The notes under the pieces were generated by a model. The model saw only the letters and a program-made list of their open reading frames with translations. It was not told the DNA's origin and made no database searches. From Tupaia tana (lineage: Eukaryota; Chordata; Mammalia; Scandentia; Tupaiidae): a DNA stretch of 64,000 bases. The stretch is from NCBI GenBank assembly GCA_026018925.1, contig JAKSZU010000009.1, positions 77,160,408 through 77,224,407 of the forward strand. Direction: 5' to 3'. The translations under genes and the position numbers were made by a program. Positions 1-11,716 of this stretch are shown here, in pieces (position 1 is the first letter of the stretch; each line of letters begins with the position of its first letter).

Positions 1-3000
1 TTTTTGTTTTTTTGTTTTTTTTTTTTCTTTTCTCTTGACCCCCCCTGCATTCTCTTGTTAACACCTAGCCCTCCTTCTCCCCCCAGAACTTCCTGGACTG
101 CCAGCAGGCAACAGCGTCCCCTGAAATGCTCTGGCCAGCAAGGGATACTGAGGGAGGGTCACCTCTGACCCCCACCCCACTTCCAGACCCCCAGGCCCCA
201 GACTCCACCTTCTAGGTAGGTAGCCAGGATCTCCTTCAGGCGGTTTTTTTTTGTTTTTTTGTTTTTTTTTTCCTTTTCTCTTGACCCCCCCCTGCATTCT
301 CTTGTTAACACCTAGCCCTCCTTCTCCCCCCAGAACTTCCTGGACTGCCAGCAGGCAACAGCGTCCCCTGCAAGCCTCTGGCCAGCAAGGGATACTGAGG
401 GAGGGTCACCTCTGACCCCCACCCCACTTCCAGACCCCCATGCCCCAGACTCCACCTTCTAGGTAGGTAGCCAGGATCTCCTTCAGGCGGTTTTTTTTTG
501 TTTTTTTGTTTTTTTTTTTTCTTTTCTCTTGACCCCCCCTGCATTCTCTTGTTAACACCTAGCCCTCCTTCTCCCCCCAGAACTTCCTGGACTGCCAGCA
601 GGCAACAGCGTCCCCTGCAAGCCTCTGGCCAGCAAGGGATACTGAGGGAGGGTCACCTCTGACGCCCACCCCACTTCCAGACCCCCAGGCCCCAGACTCC
701 ACCTTCTAGGTAGGTAGCCAGGATCTCCTTCAGGCGTTTTTTTTTTGTTTTTTTGTTTTTTTTTTTTTCTTTTCTCTTGACCCCCCCTGCATTCTCTTGT
801 TAACACCTAGCCCTCCTTCTCCCCCCAGAACTTCCTGGACTGCCAGCAGGCAACAGCGTCCCCTGCAAGCCTCTGGCCAGCAAGGGATACTGAGGGAGGG
901 TCACCTCTGACCCCCACCCCACTTCCAGACCCCCATGCCCCAGACTCCACCTTCTAGGTAGGTAGCCAGGATCTCCTTCAGGCGGTTTTTTTTTGTTTTT
1001 TTGTTTTTTTTTTTTCTTTTCTCTTGACCCCCCCTGCATTCTCTTGTTAACACCTAGCCCTCCTTCTCCCCCCAGAACTTCCTGGACTGCCAGCAGGCAA
1101 CAGCGTCCCCTGCAAGCCTCTGGCCAGCAAGGGATACTGAGGGAGGGTCACCTCTGACCCCCACCCCACTTCCAGACCCCCATGCCCCAGACTCCACCTT
1201 CTAGCTAGGTAGCCAGGATCTCCTACAGGCGGTATTTTTTTTGTTTTTTTGTTTTTTTTTTTTCTTTTCTCTTGACCCCCCCTGCATTCTCTTGTTAACA
1301 CCTAGCCCTCCTTCTCCCCTCAGAACTTCCTGGACTGCCAGCAGGCAACAGCGTCCCCTGCAAGCCTCTGGCCAGCAAGGGATACTGAGGGAGGGTCACC
1401 TCTGACCCCCACCCCACTTCCAGACCCCCAGGCCCCAGACTCCACCTTCTAGGTAGGTAGCCAGGATCTCCTTCAGGCGGTTTTTTTTTGTTTTTTTGTT
1501 TTTTTTTTTCTTTTCTCTTGACCCCCCCTGCATTCTCTTGTTAACACCTAGCCCTCCTTCTCCCCCCAGAACTTCCTGGACTGCCAACAGGCAACAGCGT
1601 CCCCTGAAAGGCTCTGGCCAGCAAGGGATACTGAGGGAGGGTCACCTCTGACCCCCACCCCACTTCCAGACCCCCAGGCCCCAGACTCCACCTTCTAGGT
1701 AGGTAGCCAGGATCTCCTTCAGGCGGTTTTTTTTTTGTTTTTTTGTTTTTTTTTTCTTTTCTCTTGACCCCCCCTGCATTCTCTTGTTAACACCTAGCCC
1801 TCCTTCTCCCCCCAGAACTTCCTGGACTGCCAGCAGGCAACAGCGTCCCCTGCAAGCCTCTGGCCAGCAAGGGATACTGAGGGAGGGTCACCTCTGACCC
1901 CCACCCCACTTCCAGACCCCCAGGACCCAGACTCCACCTTCTAGGTAGGTAGCCAGGATCTCCTTCAGGCGGTTTTTTTTTGTTTTTTTGTTTTTTTTTT
2001 TCTTTTCTCTTGACCCCCCCTGCATTCTCTTGTTAACACCTAGCCCTCCTTCTCCCCCCAGAACTTCCTGGACTGCCAGCAGGCAACAGCGTCCCCTGCA
2101 AGCCTCTGGCCAGCAAGGGATACTGAGGGAGGGTCACCTCTGACCCCCACCCCACTTCCAGACCCCCATGCCCCAGACTCCACCTTCTAGCTAGGTAGCC
2201 AGGATCTCCTACAGGCGGTATTTTTTTTGTTTTTTGTTTTTTTTTTTTCTTTTCTCTTGACCCCCCCTGCATTCTCTTGTTAACACCTAGCCCTCCTTCT
2301 CCCCTCAGAACTTCCTGGACTGCCAGCAGGCAACAGCGTCCCCTGCAAGCCTCTGGCCAGCAAGGGATACTGAGGGAGGGTCACCTCTGACCCCCACCCC
2401 ACTTCCAGACCCCCAGGCCCCAGACTCCACCGTCTAGGTAGGTAGCCAGAATCTCCTTCAGGCGGTTTTTTTTTGTTTTTTTGTTTTTTTTTTCTTTTCT
2501 CTTGACCCCCCCTGCATTCTCTTCTTAACACCTAGCCCTCCTTCTCCCCCCAGAACTTCCTGGACTGCCAGCAGGCAACAGCGTCCCCTGAAAGGCTCTG
2601 GCCAGCAAGGGATACTGAGGGAGGGTCACCTCTGACCCCCACCCCACTTCCAGACCCCCAGGCCCCAGACTCCACCTTCTAGGTAGGTAGCCAGGATCTC
2701 CTTCAGGCGGTTTTTTTTTTGTTTTTTTGTTTTTTTTTTCTTTTCTCTTGACCCCCCCCTGCATTCTCTTGTTAACACCTAGCCCTCCTTCTCCCCCCAG
2801 AACTTCCTGGACTGCCAGCAGGCAACAGCGTCCCCTGCAAGCCTCTGGCCAGCAAGGGATACTGAGGGAGGGTTACCTCTGACCCCCACCCCACTTCCAG
2901 ACCCCCATGCCCCAGACTCCACCTTCTAGGTAGGTAGCCAGGATCTCCTTCAGGCGGTTTTTTTTTGTTTTTTTGTTTTTTTTTTCTTTTCTCTTGACCC

Positions 3001-6000
3001 CCCCTGCATTCTCTTGTTAACACCTAGCCCTCCTTCTCCCCCCAGAACTTCCTGGACTGCCAGCAGGCAACAGCGTCCCCTGCAAGCCTCTGGCCAGCAA
3101 GGGATACTGAGGGAGGGTCACCTCTGACCCCCACCCCACTTCCAGACCCCCAGGCCCCAGACTCCACCTTCTAGGTAGGTAGCCAGGATCTCCTTCAGGC
3201 GTTTTTTTTTTGTTTTTTTGTTTTTTTTTTTCTTTTCTCTTGACCCCCCCTGCATTCTCTTGTTAACACCTAGCCCTCCTTCTCCCCCCAGAACTTCCTG
3301 GACTGCCAGCAGGCAACAGCGTCCCCTGCAAGCCTCTGGCCAGCAAGGGATACTGAGGGAGGGTCACCTCTGACCCCCACCCCACTTCCAGACCCCCATG
3401 CCCCAGACTCCACCTTCTAGGTAGGTAGCCAGGATCTCCTTCAGGCGGTTTTTTTTTGTTTTTTTGTTTTTTTTTTTTCTTTTCTCTTGACCCCCCCTGC
3501 ATTCTCTTGTTAACACCTAGCCCTCCTTCTCCCCCCAGAACTTCCTGGACTGCCAGCAGGCAACAGCGTCCCCTGCAAGCCTCTGGCCAGCAAGCGATAC
3601 TGAGGGAGGGTCACCTCTGACCCCCACCCCACTTCCAGACCCCCATGCCCCAGACTCCACCTTCTAGGTAGGTAGCCAGGATCTCCTTCAGGCGGTTTTT
3701 TTTTGTTTTTTTGTTTTTTTTTTTCTTTTCTCTTGACCCCCCCTTGCATTNNNNNNNNNNNNNNNNNNNNNNNNNNNNNNNNNNNNNNNNNNNNNNNNNN
3801 NNNNNNNNNNNNNNNNNNNNNNNNNNNNNNNNNNNNNNNNNNNNNNNNNNTTTTTTTTTCTTTTCTCTTGACCCCCCCTGCATTCTCTTGTTAACACCTA
3901 GCCCTCCTTCTCCCCCCACACCTTCCTGGACTGCCAGCAGGCAACAGCGTCCCCTGCAAGCCTCCGGCCAGCATGGGATACTGAGGGAGGGTCACCTCTG
4001 ACCCCCACCCCACTTCCAGACCCCCAGGCCCCAGACTCCACCTTCTAGGTAGGTAGTCAGGATCTCCTTCAGGCGTTTTTTTGTTTTTTTTTTTTTGTTT
4101 TTTTTTTTTCTTTTCTCTTGACCCCCCCTGCATTCTCTTGTAAACACCTAGCCCTCCTTCTCCCCCCAGAACTTCCTGGACTGCCAGCAGGCAACAGCGT
4201 CCCCTGCAAGCCTCTGGCCATCAAGGGATACTGAGGGAGGGTCACCTATGACCCCCACCCCACTTCCAGACCCCCAGGCCCCAGACTCCACCTTCTAGGT
4301 AGGTAGCCAGGATCTCCTTCAGGCGTTGTTTTTTTTTGTTTTTTTATTTATTTTTTTCTTTTCTCTTGACCCCCCCCCCCTGCATTCTCTTGTTAACACC
4401 TAGCCCTCCTTCTCCCCCCAGACCTTCCTGGACTGCCAGCAGGCAACAGCGTCCCCTGCAAGCCTCTGGCCAGCAAGGGATACTGAGGGAGGGTCACCTC
4501 TGACCCCCACCCCACTTACAGACCCCCAGGCCCCAGACTCCACCTTCTAGGTAGGTAGCCAGGATCTCCTTCAGGCGTTTTTTTTTTTTGTTTTTTTTTG
4601 TTTTTTTTTTTCTTTTCTCTTGACCCCCCCTGCATTCTCTTTTTAACACCTAGCCCTCCTTCTCCCCCCAGACGTTCCTGGACTGCCAGCAGGCAACAGC
4701 GTCCCCTGCAAGCCTCTGGCAAGCAAGGGATACAGAGGGAGGGTCACCTCTGACCCCCACCCCACTTCCAGACCCCCAGGCCCCAGACTCCACCTTCTAG
4801 GTAGGTAGCCAGGATCTCCTTCAGGCGTTGTTTTTTTTTTTTTTTTTATTTATTTTTTCTTTTCTCTTGACCCCCCCCCTGCATTCTCTTGTTAACACCT
4901 AGCCCTCCTTCTCCCCCCAGACCTTCCTGGACTGCCAGCAGGCAACAGCGTCCCCTGCAAGCCTCTGGCCAGCAAGGGATACTGAGGGAGGGTCACCTCT
5001 GACCCCCACCCCACTTCCAGACCCCCAGGCCCCAGACTCCACCTTCTAGGTAGGTAGCCAGGATCTCCTTCAGGCGTTTTTTTTTTGTTTTTTTTGTTTT
5101 TTTTTTCTTTTCTCTTGACCCCCCCTGCATTCTCTTGTTAACACCTAGCCCTCCTTCTCCCCCCAGACCTTCCTGGACTGCCAGCAGGCAACAGCGTCCC
5201 CTGCAAGCCTCTGGCCAGCAAGGGATACTGAGGGAGGGTCACCTCTGACCCCCACCCCACTTCCAGACCCCCAGGCCCCAGACTCCACCTTCTAGGTAGG
5301 TAGCCAGGATCTCCTTCAGGCGTTTTTTTTTTGTTTTTTTTTTTTTTTTTTCTTTTCTCTTGACCCCCCCTGCATTCTCTTGTTAACACCTAGCCCTCCT
5401 TCTCCCCCCAGACCTTCCTGGACTGCCAGCAGGCAACAGCGTCCCCTGCAAGCCTCTGGCCAGCAAGGGATACTGAGGGAGGGTCACCTCTGACCCCCAC
5501 CCCACTTCCAGACCCCCAGGCCCCAGACTCCACCTTCTAGGTAGGTAGCCAGGATCTCCTTCAGGCGTTTTTTTTTTGTTTTTTTTGTTTTATTTTTTCT
5601 TTTCTCTTGACCCCCCCTGCATTCTCTTGTTAACACCTAGCCCTCCTTCTCCCCCCAGACCTTCCTGGACTGCCAGCAGGCAACAGCGTCCCCTGCAAGC
5701 CTCTGGCCAGCAAGGGATACTGAGGGAGGGTCACCTCTGACCCCCACCCCACTTCCAGACCCCCAGGCCCCAGACTCCACCTTCTAGGTAGGTAGCCAGG
5801 ATCTCCTTCAGGCGTTTTTTTTTGTTTTTTTTGTTTTTTTTTTCTTTTCTCTTGACCCCCCCCTGCATTCTCTTTTTAACACCTAGCCCTCCTTCTCCCC
5901 CCAGACGTTCTTGGACTGCCAGCAGGCAACAGCGTCCCCTGTAAGTCTCTGGCCTGCAAGGGATACTGAGGGAGGGTCACCTCTGACCCCCACCCCACTT

Positions 6001-6221
6001 CCAGACCCCCAGGCCCCAGACTCCACCTTCTAGGTAGGTAGCCAGGATCTCCTTCCGGCGTTTTTTTTTTTGTTTTTTTTGTTTTTTTTTTTCTTTTCTC
6101 TTGACCCCCCCTGCATTCTCTTGTTAACACCTAGCCCTCCTTCTCCCCCCAGACTTTCCATGCCTGGCAGCAGGCAACAGGCTCTTCTGCAAGCCTCTGG
6201 CCAGCATGGGATACTGAGGGA
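1..6221 (+). repeat. L1-A 5'UTR monomer array (~247-bp units)
   Basis: About 25 head-to-tail units are visible. The motif gttaacacctag recurs near 58, 305, 552, 800, 1047 and so on up to 6124, a spacing of 246-248 bp. Each unit has a T-rich tract with interspersed G, a C-rich block, and a conserved stretch ending ccagcaagggatactgaggg. Short ORFs on the minus strand in every unit are by-products of the period and are not genes. The array ends precisely at the L1 tether. A second L1 at 25.3 kb is preceded by homologous but shorter units at the same junction, so I infer these are promoter monomers of the L1 5'UTR, as known for rodent L1s. Units before the gap mostly read gaacttcc; those after it mostly read gaccttcc. 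Confidence 0.85.
3751..3850. other. Assembly gap (100 N)
   Basis: Exactly 100 N lie inside the 247-bp array. A round 100 is the usual placeholder for a gap of unknown size, so the true number of monomers is not known. Sequence on both sides is the same monomer, cut at the T-rich tract. Confidence 0.99.
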
Positions 6222-6564
6222 CTTTTTCTTTATTTTTCTGTGTTGTCTTTCCTTTCATTGCATATTGTCCTCTCCACCTTATTTTTTACGGTGCCAGACA
6301 GTCTAGACAGGTCTAGAATCATATATCTGAAATTTCCTAGGAAGGTAAGTGTCTTTGGGATCCTCCCTAGTACTGATCCCCTTTCAAAAAAGGAGATTCT
6401 GCTTGTTAGACACTTCTGTAGAGTTCCCCGCCTGAAAACACATTGGTAAAAGCAACAGAAGAGAGACTTCAACAAACAGCTATTCCCATCAAAAAGGAAA
6501 GACTCTTACTTCTCCTGGGACAAAAGTTGTCCCAAGAAGTCTTTAAAAGGGAAGTAATCCTCCA
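6222..6564 (+). promoter_or_regulatory. L1-A non-monomeric 5'UTR (tether)
   Basis: This unique sequence lies between the last truncated monomer and the ORF1 start. It is alignable with the stretch before ORF1 of L1-D (about 25311-25675), including a shared motif around the words ctagaatca and tgaaattccctag/tgaaatttcctag. It has the position of the L1 5'UTR tether that links monomers to ORF1. I see no separate gene in it. Confidence 0.75.
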
Positions 6565-7524
6565 ATGGCTAAAGGTAGAAAAAGAGCCTCAGGTCTGAAT
6601 AAACAAGAAAATATGTCTCCAACAAAGGAAAATGCCCCTCCATGTCTCGTAAATATGGAGGACGTTACCAAAATGACAGACACAGAATTCCGAACATTCA
6701 TGGTGACCAAATTCTGTGAATTGGAAAAAAAAAGAGACAACGAACTACAGGAAATTAGGAAGTCCTTCCAGGATATGAAAGAAGAAATGGATACTCTGAG
6801 AAAGAATCAGGTGGAACTATTAGAGATAAAGTCTATAATACAAGAAATCAAAAACTCTCTGGAAAGTATTAAGAGCTGATTAGACCATGCTGAAGATCGA
6901 ATCTCTGATGTAGAAGATAAAACCTCTGATCTAGAAAAAAACTACAAAAAGATCGAGAAAATAACTAAAAAACATGAGGATAATATACGAGAAATACTAG
7001 ACTCTATTAGACGCCCAAACATCAGGATAATCGGCATCCCAGAAGGTGAAGAAACTAATAGCAGAATGGAAAATCTATTCCATGACATCTTGGAAGAAAA
7101 TTTCCCAAGCCTAGAGAGGCACCGAACCATCCGGACCCAAGAAATACAAAGGACCCCAAATAGAATCAACCCCAGAAGATCTTCCCCAAGGCACATCTTA
7201 GCCAGACTGTCTAACGTCACAGAAAAAGACATGATACTAAAACTGGCAAGAGAGAAACGAGAAATAACTTACAAAGGCCATCCCATAAGACTAACACCAG
7301 ACCTCTCATCAGAAACAATGCAAGCAAGAAAAGAATGGGAAGACATACTGAAAGTGTTAAGAGAGAAACAATTTCAGCCAAGACTATTATACCCTGCAAG
7401 ATTATCCTTCATTTGGGAAAAAAAGATTAAAATCTTCTCAGACAAACAAAACCTGAAAGAATTTGCCAACACCAGACCAGCTCTTCAAGAAATCCTGAAG
7501 AAAGTACTGTTCCAGGAAAACTAA
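6565..7524 (+). pseudogene. L1-A ORF1 (RNA-binding protein), one nonsense codon
   Basis: The frame spans 320 codons from the ATG to a TAA, the usual length for L1 ORF1p, and it stays in phase throughout. A single TGA at 6877-6879 (codon 105) splits it into a 104-aa piece and a distal open part. ORF1p is a trimeric nucleic-acid chaperone that coats L1 RNA. The central part is rich in Glu/Lys with heptad-like spacing (coiled coil). It is followed by an RRM-like region around residues 145-240 (RPNIRIIGIPEGEE near 150) and a basic C-terminal domain ending near LKKVLFQEN. The TGA sits where related copies favour a CGA-type arginine codon, so CpG decay is a likely cause. That last point is inference. 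Confidence 0.88.
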
Positions 7525-7568
7525 AGACGCAACAGCCAGAAACAAAGAAATAACAGGCAACTAAGACA

Positions 7569-10500
7569 ATGGCTAACTTAAATGTCGGTACAGACCCTAT
7601 AACATCGATAATAACATTGAATGTTAATGGGTTAAATTCTCCAATCAAGAGACACAGACTGGCTGAATGGATAAAAAAACAGAAACCCTCTATCTGTTGC
7701 CTACAAGAAACCCACCTCATGGAAAAAGACATACATAGACTGAAAGTGAAGGGTTGGAAAAAGGTTTTCCATGCAGTTGGGAACCAAAAAAGAGCTGGAG
7801 TTGCGATACTAATTTCTGACAAAATAGGCTTTAAAACAAAAAGTGTCCGAAGAGACAAAGAAGGGCACTATATCATAGTAAAAGGCTCTATAGATCGAGA
7901 AGATATAACGCTTATTAATATCTATGCTCCTAACACAGGAGCACCCAAATATGTGAAGGAAAGATTGTTAGATCTGAAAGGGGAGATAGACTGCAACACA
8001 CTAATTGTTGGAGATCTCAACACCGCATTATCCCCTCTGGACAGATCATCTAGGCAAAAAATAGGTAGAGAGATCAAGGATCTAAATGATACCATAAATC
8101 AATTGGACTTAACAGACATCTATAGAACTTTCCACCCAAAAACCACAAGATATAGTTTTTTCTCACCCCGACATGGAACTTTCTCGAAGATTGACCACAT
8201 CATAGGACACAGAGCAAGCCTCTGCAGATTCAGAGGCATAGAAACTATTTCCAGCATCTTCTCTGACCATGATGGAATTAAACTCGAGTTTAATTTCAAG
8301 AGAAATCCTCAAAAATACCTAAAAACATGGAAACTAAATAACCTACTCCTGAATGACTCCACTATTACCGAAGAAATAAAGTCCGAAATCAAAAGATTCA
8401 TGGAAGCCAATGACAATGAAGATACAAGTTTCCATAATCTTTGGGACACTGCCAAAGCAGTCATAAGAGGGAAGTTCATAGCAATTAGTGCACATAAGAG
8501 GAAGACAGAGAAAAGGCTAATGGATCACCTAACATCAAGCCTTAGAGAATTGGAAAAGCAACAGCAAAAAAATCCAAAAAATTACAGGAGAAAGGAAATA
8601 ATAAAGATCCGAGCAGAAATAAATGAAATAGAAAATAAACGTACTATACAGAAAGTAAGTGAAAGCAAAAGCTGGTTCTTTGAAAGGATAAACAAAATTG
8701 ATACCCCACTAGCGAGACTTATTAAGAAGAAGAGAGAAAGGAACCAGGTGAATCAAATCTGCAATGAGGCTGGTAACATAACAACAGACATAGTAGAAAT
8801 TCAAAACATCATTAGAGGATACTTTGAACATCTATACGCTAAGAAACAAGATAATCTGGATGAGATGGACAAATTCCTGGACAAATATAATCTACCAAGA
8901 ATGAGCCAGGAAGAAATAGAAAGTCTGAATAGGCCCATAACGAGCCAGGAGATTGAATCAGTAATAAGTAACCTCCCAACAAAGAAAAGCCCTGGCCCCG
9001 ATGGATTCACCTCTGAATTCTACAAAACTTTCAAAGAAGAGTTAACTCCCATTCTGCTCAAATTATTTCTAAAGATCCAAAAGGGTGAATCTCTCCCTAA
9101 TTCATTCTATGAAGCCTCTGTCACCCTCATCCTCAAAACAGATAAGGACAGGACAAGGAAGGAAAACTATAGACCAATATCTCTGATGAACATAGACTCA
9201 AAGATACTCAACAAGATACTACCAAATCGTATTCAACAACTTATACAGAAGATCATACACCATGATCAGGTAGGCTTTATTCCAGGAATGCAAGGTTGGT
9301 TCAACATACGCAAAACCATAAATGTAATACACCATATTAATAGGAAGAAAGACAAAAACCATATGGTCATATCGATTGACGCAGAAAAAGCATTTGATAA
9401 GATACAACATCCCTTCATGATCAAGACTCTTAGCAAAATCGGCATAGAAGGGTCATTTCTCAATACAATAAAAGCCATCTATGAAAAACCCATAGCGAAC
9501 ATCATCCTGAATGGAGAAAAGCTGAAAGCTTTCCCACTAAACACAGGAACAAGACAAGGATGCCCACTTTCTCCTCTCCTTTTCAATATAGTACTGGAAG
9601 TCCTCGCCAACGCAATCAGAAAAGAGGAAAAAATAAAGGGCATTCGAATAGGAAAAGAAGAGGTGAAACTCTCTCTATTTGCAGATGACATGATTGTATA
9701 CATAGAAGACCCAATGGTCTCCATGGAAAAACTACTGGAAGTAATACATGAATTCAGTAAAGTTGCAGGATATAAAATCAATATACAGAAATCGATAGCA
9801 TTTCTATATACGAATAACAGGCAGACTGAGATAGAACTGAAAAAACTTATTCCGTTTACCATAGCCACTAAAAGTATAAGATATTTAGGAATAAATCTAA
9901 CCAAAGAAGTTAAAGACCTCCACAAGGAAAACTATGAGAAGGTAAAAAAAGAAATTGAAAATGACACAAAAAAATGGAAGGACATCCCATGTTCATGGAT
10001 CGGAAGAGTTAATATAATCAAAATGGCAATTCTACCCAAATTAATCTACCTATTTAATGCAATGCCAATCAAAGTACCAGACACATTCTTCACAGATCTA
10101 GAAAAGACAATCTTAAAATTTGTCTGGAATCATAAAAGACCCCGTATTGCCAAAGCAATTCTACACAAGAAGAATGGAGTGGGTGGCATCGCAATCCCTG
10201 ATCCAAAAATATATTACAAAGCTGTGGTAATAAAGACAGCATGGTATTTGCACAGAAACAGACATGTGGACCAATGGAACAGAATAGAGTCCCCAGAAAT
10301 AAGTGCCCAAACATACAGTCAACTGATCTTTGACAAGGGGTACCAGTCAATCCAGTGGGAAAATGAAAGCCTCTTCAGCAAGTGGTGCTGGAGAAACTGG
10401 ACTTCCACTTGCAGAAAGATGAATCTGAACCCCTACCTCTCTCCTTTGACAAGAATCAAGTCAACGTGGATCGAGGATCTAAATCTAAGACCTCAAACTA

Positions 10501-11432
10501 TAAAGCTGCTCCTGGAGAATGCTGGGGAAACTCTGGGAGACATTGGTGTAGGGAAAGACTTCCTAAAGAAGACCCCCAAAGCAGAGTCCATCGTCCACAA
10601 AATAGACAAGTGGGATTACATCAGACTAAGAAGTTTCTGCATGGCCAAAGACACGGTAGTTAGTGTGAATCGACAGCCCTCAGAATGGGAAAATATTTTT
10701 GTAAATGGTGCATCAGATAAGGGACTGATAACCAGAATACACAAGGAACTAAAAAAGGTGTTTGGAAAAAAGATGAGCAGCCCTATTAAAAGATGGGAGA
10801 AGGAGATGAAGAAAACACTCTCTAAAGATGACATACGAATGGCCAAAAGGCATATGAAAAAATGTTCAACCTCCCTCATCGTAAGGGAAATGCAGATAAA
10901 AACAACAATGAGGTACCACCTAACCCCAGTCAGATTGTCTAATATTAAAAAAACAAAAAATGATAAGTGTTGGCGGGGGTGTGGTGAAAGGGGAACTCTT
11001 TTACACTGCTGGTGGGAATGTAGATTGGTCCAACCACTGTGGAGAATAATTTGGAGATTCCTCAAAAATCTACAGATAGATCTGCCATATGATCCAGAGA
11101 TCCCACTCCTCGGTATCTACCCAAAGGACAGAAGAATCCTTCATTGGAAAAGTGCTTGCACATCGATGTTTATTGCGGCACTATTCACAATTGCTAAGTC
11201 ATGGAACCAACCCAGATGCCCCCGTATGGAGGAATGGATTGAAAAACTGTGGCACATATACTCTATGGAATACTACTCAGCCATAAAAACCAACAGAGTC
11301 CTGGCTTTTGACAGAAAGTGGAAGAATATGGAAGATGTACTGCTGAGTGAGGCAAGCCAGGCTATGAAGGAGAGACATTGTATGTCCCCACTTAACATAT
11401 ACCGTTTGTCTGCATTCTATGTCGGAAACTGA
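7569..11432 (+). CDS. L1-A ORF2: endonuclease-reverse transcriptase
   Basis: This is a 1287-residue open frame, the normal size for mammalian L1 ORF2p, with ATG 44 bp after the ORF1 stop. ORF2p nicks genomic DNA at T/A-rich targets and copies L1 or SINE RNA onto the nick (target-primed reverse transcription). The N-terminal APE-type endonuclease shows LNVNGLN (residues 17-23), CLQETHL with Glu47, [16 protein letters not shown] and the catalytic SDHDG motif. The reverse transcriptase carries the FADD active site at residues 704-707. A C-terminal Cys motif C-X3-C-X7-H-X4-C runs from residue 1134 to 1151. No frameshift or stop is present, so this ORF is potentially active. Whether the locus is transcribed is not visible from sequence. 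Confidence 0.95.
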   Translation: MANLNVGTDPITSIITLNVNGLNSPIKRHRLAEWIKKQKPSICCLQETHLMEKDIHRLKVKGWKKVFHAVGNQKRAGVAILISDKIGFKTKSVRRDKEGHYIIVKGSIDREDITLINIYAPNTGAPKYVKERLLDLKGEIDCNTLIVGDLNTALSPLDRSSRQKIGREIKDLNDTINQLDLTDIYRTFHPKTTRYSFFSPRHGTFSKIDHIIGHRASLCRFRGIETISSIFSDHDGIKLEFNFKRNPQKYLKTWKLNNLLLNDSTITEEIKSEIKRFMEANDNEDTSFHNLWDTAKAVIRGKFIAISAHKRKTEKRLMDHLTSSLRELEKQQQKNPKNYRRKEIIKIRAEINEIENKRTIQKVSESKSWFFERINKIDTPLARLIKKKRERNQVNQICNEAGNITTDIVEIQNIIRGYFEHLYAKKQDNLDEMDKFLDKYNLPRMSQEEIESLNRPITSQEIESVISNLPTKKSPGPDGFTSEFYKTFKEELTPILLKLFLKIQKGESLPNSFYEASVTLILKTDKDRTRKENYRPISLMNIDSKILNKILPNRIQQLIQKIIHHDQVGFIPGMQGWFNIRKTINVIHHINRKKDKNHMVISIDAEKAFDKIQHPFMIKTLSKIGIEGSFLNTIKAIYEKPIANIILNGEKLKAFPLNTGTRQGCPLSPLLFNIVLEVLANAIRKEEKIKGIRIGKEEVKLSLFADDMIVYIEDPMVSMEKLLEVIHEFSKVAGYKINIQKSIAFLYTNNRQTEIELKKLIPFTIATKSIRYLGINLTKEVKDLHKENYEKVKKEIENDTKKWKDIPCSWIGRVNIIKMAILPKLIYLFNAMPIKVPDTFFTDLEKTILKFVWNHKRPRIAKAILHKKNGVGGIAIPDPKIYYKAVVIKTAWYLHRNRHVDQWNRIESPEISAQTYSQLIFDKGYQSIQWENESLFSKWCWRNWTSTCRKMNLNPYLSPLTRIKSTWIEDLNLRPQTIKLLLENAGETLGDIGVGKDFLKKTPKAESIVHKIDKWDYIRLRSFCMAKDTVVSVNRQPSEWENIFVNGASDKGLITRIHKELKKVFGKKMSSPIKRWEKEMKKTLSKDDIRMAKRHMKKCSTSLIVREMQIKTTMRYHLTPVRLSNIKKTKNDKCWRGCGERGTLLHCWWECRLVQPLWRIIWRFLKNLQIDLPYDPEIPLLGIYPKDRRILHWKSACTSMFIAALFTIAKSWNQPRCPRMEEWIEKLWHIYSMEYYSAIKTNRVLAFDRKWKNMEDVLLSEASQAMKERHCMSPLNIYRLSAFYVGN

Positions 11433-11716
11433 TTGACTAACAGTTGAACAAACACAAGAGATAGGTGTGAATGTCAGATGAGGTGTATGTGGAGGAGTGG
11501 GGCCCAACGAAAGACATTTAGAGAAGGTATACAGAGGTAGAGCATTGACAGGATGGGGAGGTGTGGTGTTATCTGTTGAAGATATTTCGATCAATGGGTC
11601 TGGGGAGAAATGTTCACATATCGAAATGGTCTCATTGTAAGCCAAACAATATGATTGAAAGTATATACAAAAATAAATAAAGTAATTAATAAAAATAAAA
11701 AAAAATTAAAAAAAAA
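11433..11716 (+). other. L1-A 3'UTR and A-rich tail
   Basis: About 280 bp follow the ORF2 stop and end in AT-rich sequence with overlapping AATAAA-type motifs (near 11672-11700) and a run of A. The short 3'UTR and terminal A-tract mark the retrotransposed 3' end. The same 3'UTR can be traced in L1-D at about 30200-30430. Confidence 0.8.

Larger units (their letters stand above)
1..11716 (+). mobile_element. L1-A: nearly intact LINE-1 with monomeric 5'UTR
   Basis: The whole unit reads, in order, a tandem 5'UTR array (1-6221, running off the left edge), a unique 5'UTR tether, ORF1, a 44-bp spacer, ORF2, a short 3'UTR and an A-rich tail at about 11690-11716. This is the standard autonomous L1 layout. 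ORF2 is uninterrupted and ORF1 has a single nonsense codon, so the copy is young compared with every other L1 in the window. Directly after the tail, at 11717, an older L1 begins part-way through its ORF2. L1-A therefore probably inserted into that older element, whose upstream half should lie left of this window. Confidence 0.93.

Noticed and set aside
58-6130. Repeated ~80-codon minus-strand ORFs, one per 247-bp unit
   Set aside because: They recur with the period, cross the T-rich tract as poly-Lys, lie antisense to the L1 and carry no domain.
10090-10350. Minus-strand ORFs overlapping L1-A ORF2
   Set aside because: They are antisense shadows of ORF2, with composition expected of its reverse complement.
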